Assembly: GCA_037903475.1 (NCBI GenBank)
Contig: JBAJFG010000039.1
Location: 62,001-126,000, forward strand
Direction of reading: 5' to 3'
DNA length: 64,000 bases
Origin: Ancylostoma caninum
Taxonomy: Eukaryota > Nematoda > Chromadorea > Rhabditida > Ancylostomatidae
Shown here: one piece after another, positions 33,627-46,084 of the stretch
How the letters are laid out: each line of letters opens with the position of its first letter
Position numbering within the stretch: position 1 is the stretch's first letter
Translations under genes and position numbers: made by a program
Notes under the pieces: generated by a model
Database searches by the model: none
Told to the model about the DNA's origin: nothing
The model's input: only the letters and a program-made list of their open reading frames with translations

Positions 33627-34149
33627 TCTCAGAAAAAGTCACAGACGCACTCTCTAAGCTGCTCGATTATGCATGTGATTGACTTTGAAGAATACTATTC
33701 TCGTATATTAATGAATTTTTTTCGTTTTTCTTTCAGATTTCTGTGAAAATAGTTACTCCCATCCGGGCTATGTGATACTGCTTTGAGTGCACTTCGCTAC
33801 ATATTCCGCACAGCGGAACACAGCTGATAAACGAAATTTCACGAAAATTGCACGTGCAACGCGGAAGGCCGTTCCGCCGGCCGGTCGCCAGGACACAAAG
33901 GACACGTCGGAGCGGCGCTGAATTTCCATAAATCAAGCGAAAAGCGAATTTCATTGGGTGTTTACCTTGAGTGTAGCTCATATAAATCTAACATTGCAGC
34001 GCGTTTTCAGCGCATCCACGGGCGGTGGAGGTCGTCGCCTTGCGCGGCCTTTTTCAGTGTTAATTGCTCCTTATCAGCTATTTAACGAACTTGCGATGTT
34101 AATACAAAGTCTCTGAAACAATCTTTACTTTTTTCCTGCAATTGCATAA
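33627..34149. other. no gene seen
   Basis: A GC-richer block at 33840-33915 (GGAAGGCCGTTCCGCCGGCC) forms a small palindrome. Nothing else recognised. Confidence 0.35.
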
Positions 34150-35110
34150 GTTATTTATGCCAGTTCAAGTCGTTGATGCAGAAATGATGCAAAGTTCATG
34201 CAAAAACGATGCCATTATGCTGCTGATTGCTCCATTGCTGTTAAAACAAAGCCTCAGGGACAGCTATTACTTTTCGCAGCGATTGCAATACGAATTTATG
34301 CCAGTTTTGGTAGATGATGCCAAAATTATGCAAAGTTCATGCAAAAACGATGTCATCACCATGTTGATTGATCTCTCGCTCCTTAGTTGTCGAATTAGTG
34401 TGTTGGAATAAATTCTATAAGACAAATCTTGGTTTATTTCTGGCTGCTTAACTACAAGTTAGCACTATTTTACAGTTCTGTTGCAGAAATGATGCAAATC
34501 TCAAGCAAAACGGTGCAATTGGTATGCTCTTTAATCTTTTCTATATTTTCTCGCGTTGCTTCTTTTGAACGGAGCCTTCCAGAAATAATTTCTGCAGGTG
34601 TTCGCGTGCGAATTAACACTATTCTCTAGTTAATTATAGCAATTGTGCAAGAATCATGCAAAAACGATGCGTTTGTCATTTGCAGAACAGGTTTTACAAA
34701 GGCGGTGCGGCAAATATTACCGCTTTTCAGTAATATAATCGTTTTCCGCCTTTTAGTGAATACATAACCCTAAGACAAGATTGCTAAGAAAAATTATAAC
34801 TATATATAGCTCTTCAACTATTTATAGATTTATATAATCCTTTTGCTGTGCTCCACTATTGATGCGAAATTCATGCGGAAACGATGCATTTGGCCTTTTG
34901 CTGAGCGATTATTGCAATGGTTGCTCTGTAGATTTCATTGTGAATTCTGCTGCTTCCCATACTTAGAGCTTTTTATCCTCATGTCACGATTTTGGTGCAG
35001 AAATGATGCAAAGTCCATGCAGAAGCGATGTTTTTCGCTGATTCAAGCCATTCGCAAAGACTACTCTACGAATTTTGTCTCTTTCCGAACACATTTTTTT
35101 GGTTAATTAA
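34150..35110 (+). repeat. array of six 11-base-phased NATGC boxes
   Basis: Six boxes, each three or four pentamers of the form NATGC or close variants, start at 34175, 34316, 34480, about 34644, 34861 and 34994. Pentamer starts inside box 1 are 34175, 34186, 34197, 34208; in box 2 they are 34316, 34327, 34338, 34349; in box 6 they are 34994, 35005, 35016, 35027. The 6-base linkers (AGAAAT, AAAGTT, AAAAAC) are also conserved. The boxes are 140-215 bases apart, and the DNA between them is related only in patches (GATTGCAATACGAATTT-like). Boxes 1 and 2 are 141 bases apart and in the same reading frame; the others are not, so coding is unlikely. Confidence 0.7.
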
Positions 35111-35890
35111 TAAATCTTCACAGATTTCCAGTGTGATGGTAATATCTATTTCCTTGATATGTTATTCCTCCAGAGAAGCGGAAGAATCGACCCAGCTGTA
35201 CAAACGATTCGAATCCAGCCTGGCACTAAGTACATTAAGGCAGTCATCCCCTCAGTGTTTAGGGGTTTAATCGCCTTCAGCGCACTTACCCGGAGCGGGT
35301 GGCTTTCTAGTTGATTGTGCATAGCATCGGAAGATCCCTTTTCATGCATTTGTTCCCAGGAAAACATCCAGATAGCGTCTTTCGCTCTTGGAGAACTTCT
35401 GACTCCTCTACCCATGTGAACTAAATAAAAGGTTTGACAGACAGATCTGCTCAAATCTTCGTCTTTTTATAAGGTTCTAAATGGGAAAGACTTCCTAGAC
35501 TTGGATCGAATTCTTCTTTGGTCATTTCGCATCCACTGATCGCGGTTCGAACGCCCATATAGTCATTCTTTCTGCGTCTAAGCTTAGTTAGTGTTTAATC
35601 TCTTGTCATTAAATCATTATCTAAGTCTGAAAAGCCTTGAAAGTCCTAAATTATTGTGAAAATTACCCTGGATTATTTTTGATCTAGAATTCGGCACTCA
35701 GTTCAATTTCTTTTTTTTCGAAATTTAATATCTTGTGCCAAATTAGGTCGTCGGCATTGAATAAGGGAAATCATTGGTGTTAAATCATATAAATCGAATA
35801 ACTAGGATTTGATTTCCCTTAAAATTGACGGAAGTCTGTTGCTTTTGCGTTGAATCTCATTTTTTTTTTGGTTTACCAGCGTTGTACTTG
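35111..35890. other. no gene seen
   Basis: No coding structure or repeat recognised. Confidence 0.35.
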
Positions 35891-35968
35891 AAAAGGCGGT
35901 GCTGCTGAGCTCTGCGATTGGTTAGGTGGACGAATCGGCCAATCACAGACCTCGGCTTCACCGCCTTT
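35891..35968. repeat. CCAAT-bearing MITE, compact copy
   Basis: Left AAAAGGCGGTGCTGCTGAGC then TCTGCGATTGG; right GGCCAATCACAGACCTCGGC then TTCACCGCCTTTCC. The short symmetrical element has ATTGG on one arm and CCAAT on the other. Confidence 0.75.
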
Positions 35969-36608
35969 CCAGATGGAATGCTATACACCCCAGTTTCCAC
36001 GAGCACTCAACCCTTTTCGGGCATTTAGGGTTAGTTCGCTTTTGATCAGAGCTGCTTTGGAGGAATGACAGTGATCTGAAATTTTATTTAGAACAAAAAT
36101 AGGAAAAACTATAAGTTGGACAAAGAAACTGGGACTGATTACCCAATTTTTTCTCATAATTTCCACTTGTTGCTTTTCTGTTGGAGTCTCAAACGAAGAG
36201 AAAAACACATAGACTTTATCACGAACCCTCTACGTAATGACACGTATTTGGAGGCCAAAAGTTAAAAATCACGAAAGTCTGAAAAAATATTTTCCTCTTT
36301 TCCTGTCTTTACGCTGAGAGCTTTTCACTGCGTCGTGAGATACAATGCACCACATGAGATTAATAAGATTTTATTTGTTCACATAGTGGACGTACATTTT
36401 CTAGGTGAATACCTGTGCGCAATGTTGCAGCACGCTCCGCTCCAGGAATTTCCACCAATGAGAAGCCGTCTACCGCGTACACTCATCATCCAATCACGAA
36501 CGGCCAGACCAACGTATATCTGCCGAGGTAGACTCGAAAAGTAGATCAAATTTACAAGATTCCTCGAACGATTTATGGAAAATTCCGCATTCAATAATAC
36601 AGCTAGAC

Positions 36609-36791
36609 ATGGATGCATCAATGAGATTACCCTTGGTGAACGTATTAACGTATTAAGATTCACCCTTCACCTTTCACTCATCAAAACGCTTACCAATATG
36701 GAAGCATCATTGAGGGAATGGGTAATCGATCGTGTACCCATGGTTAGCTATGCTCAGTGATGGTTACCCATCTTTCCGGTTATGCATCTGG
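36609..36791. repeat. GAGATTACCC-family MITE
   Basis: Left GGATGCATCAATGAGATTAC then CC; right ATGGTTACCCATC then TATGCATCTGG. The interior has duplicated TTACCCAT-type segments. Confidence 0.6.
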
Positions 36792-36941
36792 GCGCTGCAC
36801 CTGCATTTATCAAAAGTAGTGGAAAGCCAATGATTAGTCTGGATCTAAACAGGAAAATTCAGTATATTTTGAGTTTTGAAGCATTGTTATGTACATTACC
36901 ACTCAGGTACTTATTTGGATTAGAGGCGTTGCGCCTAGGAG

Positions 36942-37040
36942 GAGCGGCCGAGCTCTGTGATTGGCCGTGCAGCCTCTCCCAGTTCTATGATTGGCCGTTC
37001 ACTTGGGCGGACCAATTACAGAGCTGCGACGCCCCGCCTC
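36942..37040. repeat. CCAAT-bearing MITE
   Basis: Left GCGGCCGAGCTCTGTGATTG, middle TCTATGATTGGCCG, right GGACCAATTACAGAGC then GCGACGCCCCGCC. It carries three ATTGG/CCAAT pentamers. Confidence 0.7.
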
Positions 37041-37279
37041 TGCAATTACAACCCTCACGCCCCGAAATCCCAGCTGACAGCGAAAATGCCTAGAAAGACC
37101 CCAAAAAAGACCACTATACATAGAAGAAAACGTAAAAATAATTTCATCTACGCTGCTGGGTATATATGTTGGCCTGTTTATACTCGTTACGTGCGCGCGT
37201 ACGTCTTCGGCTCATAGAAGACCGCTATGAACAAGTTTTCACCAATAAGAAGCATAAAATTCTCAAGATCTAACGGTGT

Positions 37280-37450
37280 GGCTGCGTAATTGAGATTACC
37301 CATGGTTAACGTGTTACCGTACCCAAGGAGACCTTTTACCTGGCACCGATCATCGTGTTTACCCAAACGTGACGTTGAATATACCCAGCTACTCATGGGT
37401 AACCATGTCCATGGGTGTGAGAATATCCATCTTTCTAACGATGCATCCAG
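37280..37450. repeat. GAGATTACCC-family MITE
   Basis: Left GTAATTGAGATTACCCATGG then TTAACGTGTTACC; right ATGGGTAACCATG then AACGATGCATCCAG. Confidence 0.6.
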
Positions 37451-38890
37451 ACACAGCTCGAACGCGGCACGCATCCGATCGTGCGGCTTCGGTGCGTTAC
37501 GGCAGCTGCGTGGCGGGGTTGCGCGCATCTCGCAGCACGCAAGAAGTATAAACTGGCTAATTAGCCTATCTTTATTGAAATTTTTCCGCGTTTTCCCGTT
37601 CGTATACCATTCCAATTCCACCTGGATGGCGATGCTTTTAGCGTATTTTCGGATTCTGTGTGCAAACTGCCACGTGTGCCCTTACACACACGTAGAACGG
37701 TGTGTGTAGAATGTCAACGAGCCGCCGTTGGCGTTCAGTGCAGAATCGACCGGCTTCCAAAGCTACACACACATACATTTTTCCATAATTTGCAGTTCTG
37801 CACTTTCACATCCCGCACATCGATCACGTCTTTCGTACAAAAGCCCGCTTTTGTTCTCGTTGGTTCCCGTCTTTCCTGTTCCTTATGCCATTGACGAAGC
37901 TCTCAAATAAATATCAGCAGGAATTCTGCACGCTATAGCGTTTTGTGTGGTCCTGCAACGATTAGTCTCACTTTCGACCACTCGAAATAAATGGTTGACA
38001 TTCGTATAGAACGAGTTCGGGTAAAAAGTCCGACATGGACATGGGGGCATAAATCAGCCCAATAAAATGGAAGAATCTGGTGTTGGATGGCTTAGCGGCG
38101 GCAAAATAATGATTGAAATAAATAGTTTTAATTGGATGCAATGATATGGCAATAATTTTTGGTGATAATATAATTTTATATGGGCAAATAGGTGACTAAG
38201 TCTTTTTGAATACAGAAATTTGATAGTAAAATTACCTCTCAGTGGTAAACATTCTACAATGATTACGAGTAAATACCAGCATGGCGACTGTATATCTATC
38301 AATATTATTTTAACTGTATTCTATTGATATATATTAATAATACTATTTATTCATTTATTTATTTGCTACAATTTTGTCTTCGAAATTTCCAAACTTGTGT
38401 TATTTTACTGCGCTAGATATGGTAAGATTTCCGATATTTTTGTGGATAACTCAATAAGTAAATAAATGAATAAATTAATAAATAAACAAATAAGAAAATA
38501 AGTGATCTGTTCATTGTCCAGGAACCAATCCCGTCAGAGTTCATCAACCCTCAAAGGTGAGAATCCAGTTTCTAGTGGCCCTTAGCTTTCCTATGTCATT
38601 TTGTAAATGGCTTGAAGAGCAGTACATAAGAGTGCTCTGGCGTCAAAATCCTGAACCTCGGCTAACAAGTGAGTTGAAAATGTTACGTAGTTGTTGAACA
38701 AACTACGTGTAACTGAAAGCCAGCTGTGCAAACTCGGAGTCGACTGACGTAACGTGGCATTAGGACAGATATTTGCACTGGAGCTAGTTCTCATATCATC
38801 CAATCTGTTATTGTGGATAACATAGCAAAACAAGTACAAAAGTGTTACTATAAGAAATTAAATTTTATACCATCTGAGACCACTTAGGAG
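37451..38890. other. no supported gene; AT-rich hairpin 38343-38490
   Basis: TTTATTCATTTATTTATTTG (38346) and TAAGTAAATAAATGAATAAA (38455) are complementary low-complexity tracts. GC-rich DNA at 37440-37540 has open frames on both strands but no splice-consistent model. Confidence 0.35.
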
Positions 38891-38899
38891 CTACCGCCC

Positions 38900-38975
38900 A
38901 CAGAAGTCAATTACCTGCCAAATCTGATTGGCCGATGTGCCGACCTGTGATTGGCTGGTCTAAACGCGCCCAGAA
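38900..38975. repeat. CCAAT-bearing MITE fragment
   Basis: TCTGATTGGCCGATG followed by CCTGTGATTGGCTGG; both pentamers are in the same orientation, so this is a partial or rearranged copy. Confidence 0.4.
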
Positions 38976-39472
38976 CAAGGAATACAAACGCGAAAAATGT
39001 ATTGAAATCGCCGCAGCGATTCGATTTTAAGCGATCGATTATGTGTTTCTTCTCGTGATGACAGTCATCTTCATGCTAATATGAGTGTTCGCGCCGAAAT
39101 TCGTGAAAAGCTCCGCCCACTGTGTCAATGGCACCGAGTATATTCTCCGCGATTCTAGTATTTTGTCCATGCTTTCCGTTCGTAAAAAGTAAGTGAACAG
39201 TCAGGTTTATTTAGTCATGTCTGCTAAGTAGTAGAGAACGCAAATAAAGACTTTGGAAGATATCTATTCATCTCATTTTGTCTCATTATTTAATTATTTA
39301 TTTGTTGTTTGTCCATTTGGTTGTTTATTTAGTTTTTGCTGCCTGTGCCCTTTAACAAACAAGAGAATAAGGGAAGTCATGGGAAATGAAGCTATCATGT
39401 AGAGAAACTCTTGTTTTCGGGCAGATAGAAATGTCTTGAAAGGATAACTTACCATTTAGTGAAGTTCTGCAG

Positions 39473-39560
39473 AAGGGTGGATCGTCAGCTCTACGATTGG
39501 TCAGTCGAATAGACTGGCCAATCGCAGAGCTTAGCCACTCAATTTTTAGCTGGCTCCGCT
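39473..39560. repeat. CCAAT-bearing MITE
   Basis: CAGCTCTACGATTGGTCAGT and ACTGGCCAATCGCAGAGCT form the paired arms. Confidence 0.7.
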
Positions 39561-40902
39561 CTCCACGCCTCCTGAATGTGCATATTTACTGAAATCCCAC
39601 TGTATTCGAACAAGTTTTTTTTTCGTTCTCGTGCTAACTCACTGAGAATCCTCCAAGTATTTTTCGCATGAAAAAATCCAAAGAAATTTCCATGAATCAT
39701 TAGCGTTCGATGAGGAGTTGCAATACTTAGAATAGAGCTGATCGGTTCCCTGGTCAGGTTTCCTCATAATTACTTTCAAAAAAGGGAAAATGGGAGAATT
39801 CATAGTTACCTCTACTAAACGAAGTAATTACTAATATATAGTTAAATTAAATTGTAATTACTATTAGCAGGTATTAATCCCGTTATTAACCCAAACCATT
39901 TCGGTTTCATTTTTATTACCAATTTTTCAACCTAATTCTTGCTCAAATGATTTCATCTGTTTGATCTTTCGACACACCTTTATGGTTTGTAAAATGAGTA
40001 AATAAATAAATAAACAGAAAGTACTGTTATGACAAGTAATATAGGAAAGCAATAGTGTGAAAACAATAACAATAATGTAGAGAAATGAAAATTATGTACA
40101 AAGACACAATGTGTAAATAAATGGATAAATGAGTAAACAAACAAATACATAATGCTGTGAGAGTGTGTAATTGTTTTTTTTTCTTTTTTTTTAAATAACA
40201 CTTCTGTGCATTAAGAAGTGCAAGTAAAAAGTAGAGAAAAATTGTTTTCTGTTGTTTTAAGTTATTTTATACTTTTTCTACCCGCTTTGGGCAAATTTTT
40301 ATAGCTCAAAAAGCTCTCAGCTCAATTGCCTCTCTACTTCCGGTCTGAAAGCGAACTGGATTCACGCCAAATACTGACAGGTCCCCTGATAGCTGTCACT
40401 TTTTGTCGAGAATTTTCGCTTGATCGAAAGTCACAGGCGGCGAAACTAGTTTGCAACTTGCACTAGCCGAAGTATTGGCATGATTTTCTGGATACGCATT
40501 AGGATAGCAGTGTTTTTGTAGGGCCAGGATAGCCCGTACGCGAACCCGCTAATTGCAGTCGTGATGTCGTGGCGCTGTATGTTGACAGATGAGTCAAGAA
40601 AGAAACAGAATGCCCTTTCCGTCAGTTCGCAGCTTAGGACGAGATCCTCGTGTCCGGGCCGACCGGTGCAATTTCGTTTTGCCCTTTCTACACGTTGTTC
40701 TGATGTGATTAAGCAGCGAAATTTGTTGTCGACTGTCAGTTTCCTTTTCTTTCCTCCTCTATATCTTCACTTTTTAGAAAATCTTCCTTGAATTTCCCAC
40801 TCTTTCACCCTTAGACACCACGTGTTTACTCCGATAGTGCATGCTGTACCCTGAAAAATTCGAAATAAGGAGTCTGGCACATCATAAGGAATAACTGGAC
40901 GT
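39561..40902. other. no gene seen
   Basis: Low-complexity TAAATAAA tracts near 39990-40140 and mixed AT-rich DNA; a GC-richer patch at 40490-40660 has no convincing exon. Confidence 0.35.
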
Positions 40903-41093
40903 CACTGCTGCTCTACGATTGGTCCGTTCAGATGGTCTTCCCACCATTGAATTGACCTGTCAAGCTCTCGCGTTCAAATTTGCCAGGTGTACTTGTAGTT
41001 GCTAAATATAGTTCAGTTGATAGTGAAGGTCGGAAAGGTGAAGCAATGGACCAATCGTAGAGAAATGGTAACGCCCACTTACCCGCATACGGC
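40903..41093. repeat. CCAAT-bearing MITE, long copy
   Basis: Left CTGCTCTACGATTGGTCCGT; right ATGGACCAATCGTAGAGAAA then TGGTAACGCCCAC. The centre is about 100 bases. Confidence 0.6.
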
Positions 41094-41446
41094 AGCGCCC
41101 CCAGAATAAGCATGCTGACCACGATTTAGCGTCTTCTTATAGCCAGAACACCATGAAATGCAAAACTAGCACATCAAATAATTGGCAAAAATTTTGCTTA
41201 AACTAACCTTATGTGCTATAGTTGGTGAAAATATTGTGTAGTTGACTAGCTGAATATTATATGCTTAGTTTATTGGAAAAACTGATTGTGACTCTTAGTA
41301 AAATTACTACGAAATCTAGTGTATTTATGAACAGGAGCTGGGTACTGCAGGTTTTTAGAGGAATCCTAAACTTTGTTAAATCGCAAATCCGTTACGCGTC
41401 AGCAATTAAACCTTTATCTTGTAACACACAACCCTGACAGCTACAG

Positions 41447-41678
41447 TCTGGTAGCTCAGGGAGTGCACCAGGATGGACTTTGTCCGCAATTGCGACAACG
41501 GTGGCTTCGACCGCCCGATAGGCCCTTTCTGTAAGTTTTGACATGCATGTGGTGTGATTCCTCCCATTTTGATGTCCCGCTACTGTCCCCGATGGAAACG
41601 GCCGATCGGCCGGCCAATACCACTGCGGTCGCAATTGCGGACAAAGTCCACCGTGGCGCACTCCCTGATCTACCAGAC
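41447..41678. repeat. 232-base inverted-repeat element
   Basis: Ends TCTGGTAGCTCAGGGAGTGC and GCACTCCCTGATCTACCAGA. Inner arms share GGACTTTGTCCGCAATTGCG. Total arm length is about 60 bases. The plus and minus frames across it are products of the symmetry. Confidence 0.8.
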
Positions 41679-43942
41679 CATACATTGGCTTAGATATATC
41701 TTGTCATTCCTAAAGCAATTTCTACTCTCACAGTGTCATTATATTGTTGTCATATTGACTATCTTGCTTAATAACTGTTATTTAAATTTATTTCTTTCCT
41801 TCTGCAATAGCTAAGAAACCTGCCAGCTCTTCACAGTCAGTGGATAGACATACACATTTCGTTTAAAATTTCTGGATTTTTTTCACCTTTTACCTCATGG
41901 AAACCAGGATTCTGGATACACAACTGCTCGCCTAAGAGATGGGTATTTTTATATTTATTCTTTTATTAATACACGAGACGACCATGAGAGCTGAAATAAA
42001 ATATACTTATCACATAAAACACAGTACAGATGATAGCAACAATATTATGTGAACGAAAAAAGTGTACTCTACTGAAATTATCGAAAGCATTTGAAGTGCT
42101 AGTGAGCTTTTTCGCCAATTATATCCGCCAAATTGACTCAGTGGATGTTTCTCCTAACCCTTACGATTGTCGGACACTTACACCCGCGCGTGTCAGGCCC
42201 TGGTAAGACAGTGTCCGTTCCCGGTCTTTTCCCAGGAAGGACAGGTCAGCTTTCACTCAATGTTCCTAATAAGGAAATAGAGTTAGTTGGGGCACTTTTT
42301 GAAGCGTGTTTGGCTGTTTATCCTCAGTTTCAAAAAGGCAAAACGACCTGATGCGACGCGCGCTGGTGGTAAGTGCCCGTAGACGAACCCGTAGTGCCTG
42401 TCGGGTCATTTTTCAACGATGGAACGCTGTTTCTTACGGGATAGTCGGAATAAAGCTAACTTTTGGGCCGTGGATGAAAGCAAGAAACGAATGGTATTTT
42501 CGGGGCTGCCAACAAAGCTCTGTTTTGACGTTTATTTCTGGCAAGATCGAGAGCGAAAAAGGAAAAGTAGGAGGGAAGTGAAAAAATACTATGTGGTTCC
42601 TCCTCTATGTATGTAGTTGATAGGGGTAAGTGATGTAATGGTCAAAAATCCTCTTGGAATATGAGTAGGGCTATTGTAGGACGAAGTTCAAAGTTTTTAC
42701 ATTGTTTTTAAAAATATGTAGCACTCTTTTTTGTATGAGCGAATGCGCCTTCACAATCTTAATATCGAAAGGAACGCCTGGAATAGGTTTTGTTATCAAT
42801 AAGCTCGTGCCGAAAGCCGTCTATTTAGGGAGATTACGACTTTTTAATGTGTTCCATAATCGTAGAAAAAACACTAGGCTATAAAAATTGCCGTTTCGTC
42901 ATTTTTTTCATGGGATTTTTCATAGTAGGTGTCAAATGGAGATAGCACGTGAGTTATAATACATTACAAAAAAAGGAGATTATCCATAGTTGAGATCTCG
43001 CCGCTTCTTTCTCTGACCTCTATAGCAGCAGCTACTGCCGTGTTCCTGTCACGCGTGACTGCTGGTGAATCACCTGAGCTAAAAAAAATGTTTGCGAACG
43101 CTCTTTTGCTGGTCAGGTTGCAGCAAATTCCAGGGGAGGTAAACAATTTTCGTGTCCGATAAGGCCGCCACCGGTGATAGCGTCATTTTCGACGGCACAT
43201 TCATGGCAAATTATGCAATCGCGCGTCGTTTCTCCCGGATTTTCCGTGCTATTCACCGTTTTCGCCCATTTGTGTTGCGCCACGTCGTGCTAAGAATTGT
43301 GAAAGCACCGTGAACGTCATCAAACGACGCGTGAACTGATCAGGGACGTGGGTCTTCTGACAAGGGGCATTCCTTCCCGTGGAATGCACACATTATTTTC
43401 GCAATTTTCACGTTACTAGCGGAAATTTACGAGGCGATGCATTGGGGGATAGTTGCTTAAAATACTCGTAAATCTCCAGGAACGAGTTTCACGACGATAG
43501 TAGGACGGAAAGGTCACTTCTGTGGATAAAAACGTAGTTGTTTGGCACGTATTTCCAAAGAAGGGAGCAATAAAAAATAGCTGCGGTCAGCCTCATGCCG
43601 TTGGGGAACAGTTCTCTTCATTGGGGAACAGTTCTCGTCATTATTCTGTCGATGACTTTATGAAAGAAAGATTCAACTGATACTCATTTAATGGTTAGTA
43701 GTTCGCTAGTACTTAGTTGTTATGTGTAATATTATAATTTATTTGTTTTATCACTACACTATGTATATAATTTCATCGTTTATTTATTTGTTTGTTTATC
43801 GTTGTTACTACTTACTATATACTTATTATCATTACTGTGCTAAATACATTATTATGTATATTATATTAACTATAATACCTTATAGCACATACACAACATT
43901 GTTGCTGTATCATCTGATACTGTATACACTGTAAGCCACAGT
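41679..43942. other. no supported gene
   Basis: At 42306-42616 there are overlapping plus frames with a possible donor (CTGGTG then gtaagt), but none that I can assemble. 43700-43920 is TA-rich. A near-exact 24-base segment occurs twice in tandem at 43600-43645 (TTGGGGAACAGTTCTC). Confidence 0.3.
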
Positions 43943-44111
43943 GGACTCCAAACGCTCGTGTGCAAGGGGCGGGACCGCGGCGCGGCGTGGCACGCGGGTT
44001 GTCTGCTGCTGGCAGAAGCAGACAGCCAGAGCCACATGCAGAACCTCTGTGACTCTGCCTAAGAAAGCCGCGCCGCTGTCCCGCCCCCTGCACACAGCTG
44101 TTTGGAGATCC
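43943..44111. repeat. GAACTCCAAACGG foldback MITE, copy 2
   Basis: Ends GGACTCCAAACGCTCG and, on the complement, GGATCTCCAAACAGCTG. Both arms continue into GTGCA(A/G)GGGGCGGGAC. It is inserted in AT-rich sequence. Confidence 0.75.
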
Positions 44112-46044
44112 CTGTACATCATGTTGCTGTTACTGTACTACTACTACATGTATTTATGATCACTTCTTTTTTTATATTTATGTTTATTCATATGTAAGAC
44201 CTGCTAGTGAGTATCTCGTTATCAAGAACTCCTCATAGTTCAGTAGCCAGTACATGTAGCAGATGTGTCGCATTCCCATACATACTCCGCCCTAATTCTC
44301 CACAAGATCGGGGGCTTAAAAAGGACATTTCTGGTTCTTTCAGGAAACTCTTGGTACTGCTGCGATCCGTGCCCATTGGCTTATCTATTTATGTAAAAGG
44401 TCCGGCGATAAAAATGAGTAGGACCAAGTTCTTTAAAAATAACGAAATAAAATTTTTGAGAGAACTTTATTCTATTCACTCATCGAATACAGCTCCAGGA
44501 CAATCACAACAATCAGATCCAGAGACAAATAATTAACTATTCAAAGCCATGATCATTGCTGCACTAATTTCAATATTCTGGCTGTAGGCGTGACGTTTAC
44601 GCGCCGCATGCCTTTGCACACTTGTCAGGATAACGCAGTCTTACAAGTCTAGACGTACAACGTATTTTTTCTCCTGCAAAGCCTATCTGAAGTAAGTTTT
44701 TCTTGCGCATATAATCGCTAAATGAAGTAGGGTATTAAAGGGTTAAGAGATTAGTGGATTCAAACCCCTTTTCCTGCCAATTTACGTAGACTCCTCCCCT
44801 TTTCTCCATACATTTTGCTACAATTCGCGACAATCTCTTCCCTAATTTCACTACAAATACATATGTAGTGTTTGATTGCTAGGGTGATGACGGGTTGACC
44901 TTGAAGGGCGGGAAGTCTCCATCTATTTTCCCTTGTACCCAGGATTTTCATTTGTTCCAGTTTTCCGTGAGAAACCTCTCAAGATCAAAGAATCACGAAC
45001 ATGTCAAACAATAGTACAATCGAAGGAAAAACAGGTATCAACGCGATAACGTCAACCGGGAACCACCGACGGGGGTCGGGTCGCACTTCATCAGCAGACC
45101 GGTTTGATGGATACCGGCTACTGTTGCTTATATTTTAGTGGTTGACATCGTTTTTGATCCACTTATGTGAAAGGGTTCTGGAAAAATCTGGCCATTTTTC
45201 CGCAGAGATTAGAAATTACTCATCCAAGTCACCCACCGTAATGCATCATTCCCGAAATTTCTCCATATTTTTCAAGTAGCATTGAATTCCTCCCCGTAAT
45301 ACAATTTTTCCTTGGCATCGATTGTCTCATAGTCGGTTTCGTGGAATTTTTAATGTCGATCAGTATTGCTCATGCTTGTACGGAACACTGCATAGCACTC
45401 GACATTACTTCCTCCTTTATTTTTCGTTTTTTGTCTTCTCGCGGGTTTTTTCTTGGTTTTTGCCGCTAATTCCTGCTAAAACATGGAGTAATCCTACGGC
45501 AAAATGGATTCGTACAAGTCTGGATTTTTTCGGGTCTATAAATTTGCATTGGACTATGTTCAAAAAGAGGAATTTTGCGAATCGTCCTTATCTAAATCGT
45601 TTTTTTTTCCTTCATGCGTCAATTTTTTGGAGACTTATGCGTAAAGGAATTGCATTCTTAGTATTCATGGACCCGAATAACTCATCCAGAAACATATCAC
45701 ATGTTTATTGCCCGTTTCGGAGAAAGCAACTATTCGGTATATGTACCCATTATTCATTAGTATATGTATTCCCCCTGTAAACTCACAAAAACGTGAAGTG
45801 CATGACCAAAGAAAAAGCAAATAATTGTAGCAGAAAATCATCGGATGCCTAGAATTCCCTCAGACCTGATCAGTTCGGAAAAACTTGTACAAAGATGCGG
45901 GGTCCAAAAACCATGGACGTCGGGACAAAGGACGAAGGCGTGGAAGTGTTCGGCGCGAGCACAAAAGTTTGTGTGTTCGTAGTGGAACCCCTCGCTAGAA
46001 CTCTCAAAAATGACCTGATCAGCATCTACTCTCTCTTTCTCTCT
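44112..46044. other. no supported gene
   Basis: A plus 152-codon frame at 45322-45780 is rich in F, Y, L and W as expected of a chance frame in T-rich DNA. A 137-base block at 45890-46025 is open on both strands and bounded by ACCTGATCAG on each side. Confidence 0.35.
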
Positions 46045-46047
46045 CAT

Positions 46048-46082
<35 letters not shown>

Positions 46083-46084
46083 TT
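46045..46084. repeat. (TTTA)n microsatellite after a CT tract
   Basis: CTCTCTCTTTCTCTCTC followed by about nine ATTT units. Confidence 0.9.

Noticed and set aside
35538..35566. GCGGTTCGAACGCCC resembling a T-arm/B-box
   Set aside because: No matching A-box or acceptor stem upstream.
42133..42616. Overlapping plus frames with a donor-like CTGGTG/gtaagt
   Set aside because: Three frames compete over the same bases and no acceptor-donor chain gives a single continuous product.
45322..45780. 152-codon plus frame
   Set aside because: Composition (F, Y, W, R, S) is what T-rich DNA gives by chance; no motif, splice or repeat support.
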